The position numbers and the translations under genes are program-made. Below the pieces are notes generated by a model, which ran no database searches, was not told the origin of the DNA, and saw only the letters and a list, made by a program, of their open reading frames with translations. Source: an uncultured Collinsella sp. (GTDB lineage Bacteria > Actinomycetota > Coriobacteriia > Coriobacteriales > Coriobacteriaceae). From it: a stretch of 10,403 nt of DNA. The DNA lies in NCBI GenBank assembly GCA_958349325.1, contig CATWCP010000034.1, positions 1 through 10,403 on the forward strand, given 5' to 3'. Position 1 is the stretch's first letter; each line of letters opens with the position of its first letter. Positions 1-5,509 of the stretch are shown one piece after another.

Positions 1-934
1 TCAGCAGGCTCACATGGCTGTGGCGTATATCGTGTATGCGGATGCGCTTCACGCCAGACGCCTTGCACCCTCGCTCCATCTCGTGGGCCAGGAAGTGCTT
101 GGTAACGGCGAACAGGCGCTCGTCGGGGGCGACGTCGTCGCGCATCTCGATGAAGTCCGCCATCTCGTCGCGCAGAAAGGCGGGCATGACGATCGTGCGC
201 ACCGACTTTGGCGTCTTGGGGTCGGTCACGGTGTCCACGCCGTGGAGGCTCTGGTACGACTTGTTGATGCGCAGCCGGGAGCTCTCCAGCATGAAGTCGG
301 ACGGCGTGAGCGCCAGGAGCTCGCCGCAGCGTATGCCCGTCCAGTAGAGCAGCTCGAAGGCATGGAACGAGAGCGGCTTGTCCATGACGGCCTCGCTGAA
401 CCTCAGGTACTCGTCCTTGGTCCAGAACTGCATCTCGCCGCCCTTCTTCGAGCCTATCTTGTCGACCCTGCGCACCGGGTTGTCGGTGAGGCCGTAGTAG
501 CGCTCGGCATGGTTGAAGATGGCGTTGAGCTGGTTGTTCACCGTGCGCAGGTACGTCGGCGCCCAGGGCTTCCCCTCGGCATCCCGGTGCTCGGTGAGCT
601 CGTTCTGCCACCTGATGACGTCGATCGGCCTGACGTCGCACATGCGCATGTCCCCGAAGAACGGTACGAGTTTGTCGTTGATGATGTACTCCTTGGTGAT
701 CCACGTGTGCTCGCGTATGCGCGGCTTCACCTCGGAGGCGTACACCTCGACGAACTCGGAGAACGTCATGTCCATGGCCCCGCCGTTAAGGCTTTTGAAC
801 TGGCCTTCCCACACTGCGGCCTCCACCTCGGAGGAAAAGCCGCGCTTCGTCTTGTGGCGCTTCGAGCCACGGGCGTCGCGGTAGTAGCACTGCACGTAGA
901 ACGTGCCGTTGTTGTCGTCCTTGTACACGGGCAT
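1..934 (-). CDS. Tyrosine recombinase/integrase, 3' end cut by window
   Basis: This is a site-specific tyrosine integrase that would catalyse insertion and excision of the element; 311 codons are in the window. Residues about 1-50 (MPVYKDDNNGTFYVQCYYRD, then KTKRGFSSEVEA) look like an AP2-type arm-DNA-binding domain. Residues about 55-165 fit a SAM-like core-binding domain, and the catalytic domain follows. Visible catalytic residues are R202 (TGIRCGE), a lysine in the PKTPKS hairpin (K240 or K243) and the HxxR box H301/R304 (IHDIRHSH). The second His/Trp and the nucleophilic Tyr should lie in the missing 40-60 residues. The ATG at 934 has a GGAGG about 8 nt upstream. The gene starts one base after the stop of the excisionase-like gene, so the two are probably co-transcribed and translationally coupled. 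No frameshift is seen in the visible part. Confidence 0.93.
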   Translation of the reverse strand, partial: MPVYKDDNNGTFYVQCYYRDARGSKRHKTKRGFSSEVEAAVWEGQFKSLNGGAMDMTFSEFVEVYASEVKPRIREHTWITKEYIINDKLVPFFGDMRMCDVRPIDVIRWQNELTEHRDAEGKPWAPTYLRTVNNQLNAIFNHAERYYGLTDNPVRRVDKIGSKKGGEMQFWTKDEYLRFSEAVMDKPLSFHAFELLYWTGIRCGELLALTPSDFMLESSRLRINKSYQSLHGVDTVTDPKTPKSVRTIVMPAFLRDEMADFIEMRDDVAPDERLFAVTKHFLAHEMERGCKASGVKRIRIHDIRHSHVSLL

Positions 935-935
935 G

Positions 936-1139
936 TCAGTCCACCTCCGGGAAGTACAGGGCGTCGAAGACGTCGCTTCGAACGCGTCCGCGGATCACCA
1001 CGCGCCCGCGCGCCTCCTGCTCGGCGTTTATCTTCCTGATCACCTCGTAGGCGCTGCCTTTCTTGATCCTCAGCAGCTCCGCGACCTCGTCGGCGTCCAG
1101 CATGTGCGGCCTCGGCGTCTTCGCCACCTTCTCGTCCAT
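936..1139 (-). CDS. Small excisionase-like DNA-binding protein
   Basis: A 67-residue protein encoded directly before the integrase. Residues about 13-60 (LDADEVAELLRIKKGSAYEV, IRKINAEQ, VVIRGRVRSDVFDALYF) match the winged-helix or MerR-like pattern of excisionases and small helix-turn-helix proteins of Gram-positive integrative elements. Such proteins bend DNA at attachment sites and favour excision. The start at 1139 is preferred over the in-frame ATG at 1154 because an AGGAGGAG sits immediately upstream of it. Starting earlier would translate that ribosome site as Gly-Gly-Val. The stop is one base from the integrase start. The excisionase role rests on fold, size and position; a transcriptional regulator is the alternative. 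Confidence 0.78.
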   Translation of the reverse strand: MDEKVAKTPRPHMLDADEVAELLRIKKGSAYEVIRKINAEQEARGRVVIRGRVRSDVFDALYFPEVD

Positions 1140-1185
1140 GACTCCTCCTATCAACAGCGTACGGATACGTACGGTTTACAGATTC

Positions 1186-1214
1186 AGAGTAAACGTACAT
1201 ATCTGTACTGTCAA
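1186..1214 (-). promoter_or_regulatory. Promoter of the xis-int operon
   Basis: On the minus strand TTGACA (1214-1209) is followed after exactly 17 bp by TACTCT (1191-1186), a strong sigma70-type match. It lies 47 bp upstream of the excisionase-like start. A CGTAC box at 1194 lies in its spacer and two more lie just downstream, so repressor binding there would be expected to block transcription of the integrase genes. Confidence 0.7.
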
Positions 1215-1219
1215 TAGAA

Positions 1220-1248
1220 TTGCGTACATTTGCGTACGCTGATAAGAT
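1220..1248 (+). promoter_or_regulatory. Promoter of the element repressor
   Basis: TTGCGT (1220-1225), a 17-bp spacer and TAAGAT (1243-1248) form a good sigma70-type promoter 31 bp upstream of the repressor ATG. Its -35 is only 5 bp from the -35 of the opposing promoter, so the two probably interfere with each other. Two CGTAC boxes 10 bp apart overlap the -35 and spacer, which suggests autoregulation. Confidence 0.65.
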
Positions 1249-1279
1249 GTGTGGGTACGTAATTCCAGGAGGAGGGCGC

Positions 1280-1693
1280 ATGTCCGTAGGCGAAAACATA
1301 AGGCGGTACCGCAAGTTGCGCGGCATGACGCAGGCGCAGCTCGCCGAGGCGGTCGGTCTGACCGAGGGGGCCGTGCGCCACTACGAGAGCGGCATCCGCG
1401 CCGTGAAGCCCGAGCTGCTCGAGTCCATCGCCGCAGCGCTCGGCGTATCCGTCAACGCCCTCAAGGATTACGGCGTCGAGACTGCTGGCGACCTCATGTC
1501 GCTGCTCGCGCAGCTCGAGGATTCCTTCGGCATCGTGCCCGCAGCCGACGGATCGGGGCTCTCCCTGAACCCCAAGGCTCCGCACGCGCCCAAAGCCGCG
1601 ACGGCGATCGAGCTGTGGGCAGAGAAGCGCGCGCAGCTCGAGAACGGCGAGATCGACGCCGCCGAGTACGAGGACTGGAAAGCCTCGCTGTAG
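1280..1693 (+). CDS. XRE-family repressor of the integrated element
   Basis: A 137-residue protein with an N-terminal Cro/CI-type helix-turn-helix (residues about 4-60: NIRRYRKLRGMTQAQLAEAV, then GLTEGAVRHYESG and LGVSVNALKDYG). It probably represses the divergent xis-int promoter and controls itself. The C-terminal half (IELWAEKRAQL, IDAAEYEDWKASL) is a tail often seen on short XRE proteins of Gram-positive mobile elements. There is no S24/LexA-like Ser-Lys peptidase, so RecA-stimulated self-cleavage is not expected and induction would need another signal. The ATG at 1280 is chosen because AGGAGGAGG lies about 6 nt upstream. The in-frame ATG at 1220 falls inside the predicted promoter and is rejected. 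Confidence 0.88.
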   Translation: MSVGENIRRYRKLRGMTQAQLAEAVGLTEGAVRHYESGIRAVKPELLESIAAALGVSVNALKDYGVETAGDLMSLLAQLEDSFGIVPAADGSGLSLNPKAPHAPKAATAIELWAEKRAQLENGEIDAAEYEDWKASL

Positions 1694-1736
1694 CGGCTCT
1701 TCGCATTTCGCAACCAACACAATCGAATTTGGATGG

Positions 1737-1783
1737 CAGACTAGGCGGTGATCGCCGCCTGCTCGTGTGTCTGCTGAGTTTTT
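1737..1783 (+). terminator. Possible weak terminator after the repressor gene
   Basis: AGGCGG (1743-1748) pairs with CCGCCT (1755-1760) around a TGATCG loop. An outer CAGAC (1737-1741) can pair with GTCTG (1769-1773). A run of five T follows at 1779-1783. The outer pairing leaves an asymmetric internal loop and the T run is 5 bp past the stem, so this is only a weak candidate, 44 bp after the repressor stop. Confidence 0.3.
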
Positions 1784-1830
1784 ACTCCCCATTGCATGCC
1801 AAGGAATTTCAAGCGTAAATGGGGAGTAAA
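1781..1830. repeat. Perfect 13-bp inverted repeat
   Basis: TTTACTCCCCATT at 1781-1793 is exactly complementary to 1818-1830, with a 24-bp spacer. No T run follows on either strand, so it is not a typical intrinsic terminator. Because the same 13-mer recurs at 1918-1930, it is more likely a pair of protein-binding sites than an RNA hairpin. Confidence 0.7.
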
Positions 1831-2063
1831 TGACGCGGTGGCTTACATGACGGCACGCGGCAGTACGCCGCGGCATTTCCCCTGATTACTCCTGTTTTCA
1901 TTGAGACGGCGAGATTCTTTACTCCCCATTAACCACCTGGGGAAACGCCGTGCGGAGACCGCAAAAATGCCCATTGAGTTCGATTTGAGTTTCACGGGCC
2001 CTGAAACGGCCCTGTTTCGTTCTCGGGGACAAAAATCGCGCGTCTACTCACTTGGGATGAATC

Positions 2064-2076
2064 CTTACTCCCACTC
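2064..2076. other. Copy of the guaA 3'-end motif (possible old att site)
   Basis: CTTACTCCCACTC here is identical over 13 bp to 2311-2323 at the end of guaA, and in the same orientation. The 234 bp between the copies hold the leftward terminator and no gene. It may be an attachment half-site left by an earlier insertion, or another member of the integrase-binding array. Confidence 0.4.
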
Positions 2077-2160
2077 CTCCGAATGCCGCCCCGTGCCTTG
2101 CCGTCTTGAGACACGGGGGAGTAAATCGCGAAATCGCAGGTGAAAGGGAGTAAAAAGGCA

Positions 2161-2197
2161 AAGAAAAAGCCCCCGTTCCAACATGGGAACGGGGGCT
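2161..2197 (-). terminator. guaA terminator: Strong intrinsic terminator reading leftward
   Basis: A perfect 12-bp stem (2168-2179 with 2186-2197, AGCCCCCGTTCC) closes a 6-nt loop. On the minus strand it is followed by TTTTTCTTT and a second T run. It is the first good terminator after guaA, although 115 bp beyond the stop. It would separate guaA transcription from the element. Whether it is the original guaA terminator or came with the element is unclear. Confidence 0.85.
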
Positions 2198-2310
2198 CGA
2201 TAATCGGTTTTACTCACCAATGTCGCTGGTGGCTTTGCCGTGACCCTCGTACGAAACGAAACTCAGAGGCACAGTGCGGCACTAAAAAGTGCAGGTCAAA
2301 GCCCTATCGG

Positions 2311-2323
2311 CTTACTCCCACTC
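2311..2323. other. Candidate attachment core at the end of guaA
   Basis: The last four codons of guaA (Glu-Trp-Glu-stop) and one base beyond read CTTACTCCCACTC on the plus strand, the same motif as the array to the left. Tyrosine integrases commonly target conserved gene 3' ends so that the crossover regenerates the coding end, and guaA is a known target. The exact crossover cannot be set because the distal att copy is outside the window. Confidence 0.45.
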
Positions 2324-3910
2324 GATGGTCGCGGGCGGCTTGGACGTGATGTCGTAGCACACGCGGTTGGCGCCAGGAACCTCGGCAACGATGCGGCCGG
2401 AGATGCGGGCCAGCACGTCATAGGGCAGCTTGGCCCAGTCGGCGGTCATGGCATCGCTGGACTCGACGGCACGCAAGATGATCGGGCGCTGGTAGGTACG
2501 CTCATCGCCCATAACGCCGACGGACTTAATGTCAGGCAGGACCGCGAAATACTGCCAGCAGCTGTGCTCGGAGTTGCGCTCGCCGGTCTGCTCAAACAGA
2601 CGCTGGTTGTAGGCGTCGAGCTCCTCGCGCACGATAGCGTCGGCGTTCTTGAGAATCTCGAGCTTCTCCTTGTCGACCGCACCGATGATGCGGATGGCCA
2701 GACCCGGGCCCGGGAAAGGCTGGCGGAACACGATGTGACCCGGCAGGCCCAGTGCCAGACCAAGCGCGCGGACCTCGTCCTTAAAGAAGTGGTCGAGCGG
2801 CTCAATGAGGTCGAAGTGTACGCCCTCGGGGAACGGGATCAGGTTGTGATGGCTCTTGATGGTGGCCGTCTTGCCGCCCGTCTTGCGAGCGCCGGACTCG
2901 ATGATGTCGGGGTAGATGGTGCCCTGAGCCAGGTACTTGACCGGCTTGCCATCGGTCTCGAGCTGCTGCGCCACGGCGAAGAACTCTTTCCAGAACTGCG
3001 TGCCGATGATGCGGCGCTTCTCCTCGGGCTCGGTCACACCGGCCAGAAGCTCGGCATAACGGTCCTCGGCGTGGACGTGGATAAAGTCGACGTCAAACTG
3101 CTTGGTGAAGACCTCCTCAACCTGCTCGGGCTCGCCCTTGCGCAGCAGACCGTGGTTGATGAACACGCAGGTCATCTGCTTGCCCACGGCGCGAGCGCCC
3201 AACGCAGCCACGACGGAGGAGTCGACGCCACCGGACAGGGCCAGAATCACGCGGTCGTCGCCGACCTTCTCGCGGAACTCGGCCGTCATGGTCTCGACCA
3301 GGTTGTCCATGCTCCAGTTGGGCTCCAGGCCACAGATCTCAAACAGGAAGTTGCTCAGCAGCTGCTGACCGTACTCGGAATGCTTGACCTCGGGGTGGAA
3401 CTGCGTGGTGAAGATCTTGCGCTCGACGCACTCCATGGCGGCAACCGGGCACACGTCGGTGCTGGCGGTAACGGTAAAGCCCTCGGGCACCTCGGAGACG
3501 GCATCGCGGTGGCTCATCCACACGGTCTGCTCCATGGGCGTGGAGTTAAAGAGCTTGGCGCCTGCCGTGCGCGTGATGGTGGCGCGGCCATACTCGCCCA
3601 CCTCGGAGTGGCCGACCTTGCCACCGAGCGTCACGGCCGTGATCTGATGACCGTAGCAGAAGCCCAGGACGGGAAGGCCCAGGTCAAAGATGGCGGGGTC
3701 GATGGACGGAGCGTCCTCGGCATACACAGAAGCCGGGCCGCCGGAAAGGATGAGCGCAGAGGCGTTCATCTCGCGAATCTCGTCGGCCGAGATGTCGCAG
3801 GGAACGATCTCGGAATACACGTTGAGGTCGCGGACGCGACGGGCAATGAGCTGACCGTACTGCGCACCAAAGTCGAGTACGAGGACCTTTGCGGAAGCCT
3901 TTTGATCCAT
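2312..3910 (-). CDS. guaA: GMP synthase (glutamine-hydrolysing)
   Basis: GuaA converts XMP to GMP in the cytoplasm using ATP and ammonia from glutamine, the last step of guanine nucleotide synthesis. The 532 residues are a normal length. The N-terminal class I glutamine amidotransferase carries the nucleophile C85 (GFCYGHQ) with H172 and E174 (FHPEV). The ATP pyrophosphatase domain has the SGGVDSS P-loop at 226-232. The C-terminal dimerisation part includes FRQPFPGPGLAIRI and ends KPPATIEWE. The start at 3910 (MDQKASAKVLVLDFGAQYG) has GAGGGGG upstream; the 42-residue longer frame is not supported. The gene appears intact although its last codons coincide with the proposed attachment core. It diverges from the asparaginase gene. 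Confidence 0.97.
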   Translation of the reverse strand: MDQKASAKVLVLDFGAQYGQLIARRVRDLNVYSEIVPCDISADEIREMNASALILSGGPASVYAEDAPSIDPAIFDLGLPVLGFCYGHQITAVTLGGKVGHSEVGEYGRATITRTAGAKLFNSTPMEQTVWMSHRDAVSEVPEGFTVTASTDVCPVAAMECVERKIFTTQFHPEVKHSEYGQQLLSNFLFEICGLEPNWSMDNLVETMTAEFREKVGDDRVILALSGGVDSSVVAALGARAVGKQMTCVFINHGLLRKGEPEQVEEVFTKQFDVDFIHVHAEDRYAELLAGVTEPEEKRRIIGTQFWKEFFAVAQQLETDGKPVKYLAQGTIYPDIIESGARKTGGKTATIKSHHNLIPFPEGVHFDLIEPLDHFFKDEVRALGLALGLPGHIVFRQPFPGPGLAIRIIGAVDKEKLEILKNADAIVREELDAYNQRLFEQTGERNSEHSCWQYFAVLPDIKSVGVMGDERTYQRPIILRAVESSDAMTADWAKLPYDVLARISGRIVAEVPGANRVCYDITSKPPATIEWE

Positions 3911-3985
3911 GGTTTCCCCCTCTTGTTGGCGGGGAGCCGGTGCCCACCCGCGCGAATAAACGAAAATTGCTTTCATAGTGTACAC

Positions 3986-3991
3986 GTTATA
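3986..3991 (-). promoter_or_regulatory. Possible -10 element of guaA
   Basis: The minus strand reads TATAAC here, 75 bp upstream of the guaA start, in an AT-richer patch that also holds TACACT just downstream. No convincing -35 is seen at the right distance, and I found no purine riboswitch-like structure in the 3911-4178 interval. Confidence 0.25.
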
Positions 3992-4074
3992 TGGGGTTTC
4001 TCGTCCCTCGCAGCCATCAGTGCACGGCAAACGCACGACCAGGGCCCCTATTTGACGGCAATTGAAGTGTTACC

Positions 4075-4101
4075 AAACGTTACAGATGATGTAATACGTT
4101 T
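4075..4101. promoter_or_regulatory. Inverted repeat upstream of the asparaginase gene
   Basis: AAACGT (4075-4080) and ACGTTT (4096-4101) flank TTAC and GTAA half-sites, making an imperfect 27-bp palindrome about 80 bp before the asparaginase start. It overlaps the first bases of a possible -35 TTGAAC (4100-4105), so it could be an operator. No candidate regulator is adjacent. Confidence 0.35.
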
Positions 4102-4130
4102 GAACAATCACCGCCCTGTGCCACAATACT
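4100..4130 (+). promoter_or_regulatory. Possible asparaginase promoter
   Basis: TTGAAC (4100-4105) and AATACT (4125-4130) are separated by 19 bp, slightly long for sigma70. This is the best pair I can find between the divergent guaA and asparaginase genes, but the match is weak. Confidence 0.25.
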
Positions 4131-4178
4131 GCCGAACGACTCCGCCTCTGTGGCGGCAAATACGATAGGAATACCAGC

Positions 4179-5192
4179 ATGAAGCGCATCCTTCTCATCG
4201 CCACGGGCGGCACCATCGCATCGACCGAGGACGGTAACGGCCTCTCCCCCGCCCTGACCGGCGAGGAGCTCGCCCAGAGCGTCCCCGAGATTTCGGGCCT
4301 CTGCGAGCTCGACGTGGTGCAGCCCATGAACATCGACAGCACCAACATGCGCCCGAGCGACTGGATGCGTATCCGCGACGTCATCGTCGAGGGTTATGCC
4401 GACCACGACGGCTTCGTGATTCTGCACGGCACTGACACCATGAGCTACACCGCGGCGGCGCTTTCCTATCTGATTCAGGACAGCCCCAAGCCCATCGTGC
4501 TCACCGGCTCGCAAAAGCCCATGGGCAACCCCTTTACCGACGCCAAGCTCAACCTGTATCAGAGCCTGCTCTATGCGCTCGACGAGCATTCGCACGATGT
4601 GTCGATTGTGTTTGGCGGCGTCGCCATTGCCGGCACGCGCGCCCGCAAGCAGCGCACCATGAGCTTTAACGCGTTCATTAGCGTCAACTATCCACCCATT
4701 GCCTACATCCGCAACGACCGCATCGTGCGCAACGGGCTCCACGGCACTCATCAGGGCGAATACCCGGTGCGTTTCTACGACAGCATCGACCCGCGCGTAT
4801 TTGTACTCAAGCTTACGCCCGGCGTAAACCCGGGCATCCTCGACGCCCTTGCCGATAGCTACGACGCCGTGATTCTGGAGACCTTTGGCATTGGCGGTAT
4901 CCCCGAGTTTGGCGAGTCGGGCGAGTCGTTCCAAGAGGCAATTTTCCGCTGGGTCGATTCGGGTCGCACCGTCGTTATGACCACGCAGGTCCCCGAAGAG
5001 GGCCTCGATCTGGGCGTTTATGAGGTCGGCCGCGCTTACGCCGATCATCCGGGCATTCTGCGCGGCGATGATATGACCACCGAGACGCTCGTGGCCAAAA
5101 CCATGTGGGCACTCGGCCAGTCACGTGATGCGGCCGAGATTCAGCGCCTGTTCTACAGCCAAGTCAACCACGACCGCATCCCGATGGCGTAA
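4179..5192 (+). CDS. ansA: Cytoplasmic (type I) L-asparaginase
   Basis: The enzyme hydrolyses L-asparagine to aspartate and ammonia. Its 337 residues are typical. Catalytic signatures of the bacterial-type asparaginase family are present: the N-terminal nucleophile T12 in ATGGTIAST, the second triad T85-D86 in HGTDTM, and a lysine in the ARKQRTM segment (K157). The C-terminal domain includes TFGIGGIPE. There is no signal peptide, so it should be cytoplasmic and used for asparagine catabolism rather than the high-affinity secreted type II enzyme. The ATG at 4179 follows an AGGA about 8 nt upstream. The gene is monocistronic: it diverges from guaA and converges on a small regulator gene 22 bp after its stop. 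The symbol follows the type I family; a related amidase substrate is possible but less likely. Confidence 0.93.
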   Translation: MKRILLIATGGTIASTEDGNGLSPALTGEELAQSVPEISGLCELDVVQPMNIDSTNMRPSDWMRIRDVIVEGYADHDGFVILHGTDTMSYTAAALSYLIQDSPKPIVLTGSQKPMGNPFTDAKLNLYQSLLYALDEHSHDVSIVFGGVAIAGTRARKQRTMSFNAFISVNYPPIAYIRNDRIVRNGLHGTHQGEYPVRFYDSIDPRVFVLKLTPGVNPGILDALADSYDAVILETFGIGGIPEFGESGESFQEAIFRWVDSGRTVVMTTQVPEEGLDLGVYEVGRAYADHPGILRGDDMTTETLVAKTMWALGQSRDAAEIQRLFYSQVNHDRIPMA

Positions 5193-5205
5193 TTCAGTTG
5201 TCGAC

Positions 5206-5227
5206 GGGTATCCCCTATTCGATACCC
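5206..5227. terminator. Hairpin at convergent gene ends
   Basis: GGGTATC (5206-5212) pairs with GATACCC (5221-5227) around an 8-nt loop, with a further CGA/TCG pairing outside one bulged base. It lies between the asparaginase stop and the last codons of the converging regulator gene. There is no T run on either strand, so any termination would be weak or factor-assisted. Confidence 0.4.
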
Positions 5228-5433
5228 TCGAGAAGCTCTGACACCGTCATGCCGAGTGCGGGCGCGATCTTAAATAGAACCTTGAGCGTGAAATTTGCCG
5301 TCCCATCTTCGATTCGGTCGAGGTAGGGTCGGCTGATTCCTGTCGCCACACAAAAATCAACCTTGGAGATACCAAGGTCCCTGCGTGTCTCTTCGACCCG
5401 CCTGCCAAGAATCTGTTTCGCACGTTCGTCCAT
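5215..5433 (-). CDS. Small XRE-family transcriptional regulator
   Basis: A 72-residue protein that is almost entirely a Cro/CI-type helix-turn-helix: ILGRRVEETRRDLGISKVDF, then GISRPYLDRIEDG and ALGMTVSELLEGIE. It resembles orphan regulators, antitoxins and controller proteins, which usually bind as dimers to palindromes. A perfect 24-bp palindrome lies 30 bp upstream, between this gene and the divergent 129-residue gene, making both likely targets. No strong Shine-Dalgarno precedes the ATG at 5433, so expression may be low or from a short leader. No sensory or toxin domain is present. The HTH assignment is firm; the regulated function is unknown. Confidence 0.85.
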   Translation of the reverse strand: MDERAKQILGRRVEETRRDLGISKVDFCVATGISRPYLDRIEDGTANFTLKVLFKIAPALGMTVSELLEGIE

Positions 5434-5462
5434 GCAGCCGAGTTTGAAATGGAGCCGAACAT

Positions 5463-5486
5463 AAACGTAAACTATAGTTTACGTTT
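5463..5486. promoter_or_regulatory. Perfect 24-bp palindromic operator with TATAGT on both strands
   Basis: Half-site AAACGTAAACTA is followed directly by its exact complement, with no spacer. The centre gives TATAGT at 5473-5478 on the plus strand and at 5476-5471 on the minus strand. Both are plausible -10 boxes, one facing each divergent gene. The -35 regions are poor on both sides. A dimeric XRE protein bound here would cover both start regions; the adjacent 72-residue regulator is the obvious candidate. Confidence 0.7.
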
Positions 5487-5509
5487 TCCCGAATACACAG
5501 GAGTTTTCT

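Larger units (their letters stand above)
1158..1260. promoter_or_regulatory. Cluster of CGTAC operator boxes
   Basis: Six copies of CGTAC or its complement occur in about 100 bp: starts at 1158, 1168, 1194, 1223 and 1233, and inverted at 1255-1259. The pairs 1158/1168 and 1223/1233 are each spaced 10 bp, one helical turn, so both members face the same side of the DNA. The boxes cover both divergent promoters. They are the natural candidates for binding by the adjacent XRE repressor; this is inferred from position and repetition only. Confidence 0.6.
1..2310. mobile_element. Integrated element (or remnant) at the 3' end of guaA
   Basis: The region holds an integrase-excisionase pair, a divergent XRE repressor with an operator-rich promoter region, and about 600 bp of repeat-rich non-coding DNA that ends at the guaA stop codon. 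This gene set is the control module of a prophage or integrative conjugative element. The 3' end of guaA is a known integration target in diverse bacteria. The left boundary lies outside the window, so total size is unknown. No conjugation, phage structural or cargo genes are visible, so it could be the end of a large element, a very small element or a decayed remnant. The integrase uses ATA (5 of 15 Ile codons) and AGG readily, consistent with foreign DNA. The right boundary is inferred from motif identity, not from an observed pair of att sites. Confidence 0.65.
1781..2323. repeat. Array of TTTACTCCC motifs between repressor and guaA
   Basis: The stretch between the repressor and guaA contains no convincing gene but repeats one motif many times. 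TTTACTCCCCATT occurs perfectly at 1781-1793 and 1918-1930, and inverted at 1818-1830. CTTACTCCCACTC occurs at 2064-2076 and 2311-2323, the latter covering the guaA stop. Shorter or imperfect copies lie at 1886-1892 (TTACTCC), 2115-2125 (inverted, GGGGGAGTAAA), 2146-2154 (inverted, GGGAGTAAA) and 2209-2218 (TTTACTCACC). Spacing is irregular, unlike a CRISPR. Such clusters are expected for arm-type sites of tyrosine integrases that have an N-terminal arm-binding domain, as this one does, or for scars of repeated integration. Both explanations are inferred. Confidence 0.7.

Noticed and set aside
14..1039. Long plus-strand open frame across the integrase
   Set aside because: It is antisense to the integrase and excisionase-like genes, has no ribosome site, and its residue pattern is the shadow of GC-rich codons. 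The minus-strand product has recognisable domains and catalytic residues.
1280..1693. LexA/CI-type self-cleaving repressor
   Set aside because: The C-terminal part is too short and lacks the Ser-Lys peptidase pattern.
1211..1876. Minus-strand open frame overlapping the repressor
   Set aside because: It overlaps the whole repressor gene in antisense and runs through the promoter region; no ribosome site.
1901..2143. 80-codon plus-strand open frame in the repeat-rich interval
   Set aside because: No ribosome site, no recognisable domain, and it crosses several of the motif copies. I treat the interval as non-coding.
1781..2218. CRISPR array
   Set aside because: The repeated unit is only 9-13 bp, occurs in both orientations with very irregular spacing, and no cas gene is present.
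1694..2310. tRNA gene as the integration target
   Set aside because: No cloverleaf with a T-loop and acceptor stem was found; the match to the guaA 3' end explains the site better.
2240..4168. 642-codon plus-strand open frame across guaA
   Set aside because: It is the antisense shadow of an intact, well-conserved GMP synthase; such frames arise in GC-rich genes when stop codons are rare on the complement.
3911..4178. Purine riboswitch in the guaA leader
   Set aside because: I could not find the three-stem junction or its conserved loop sequences in the leader.
4080..5048. 322-codon minus-strand open frame opposite the asparaginase gene
   Set aside because: Antisense to a complete asparaginase with catalytic motifs; no ribosome site.
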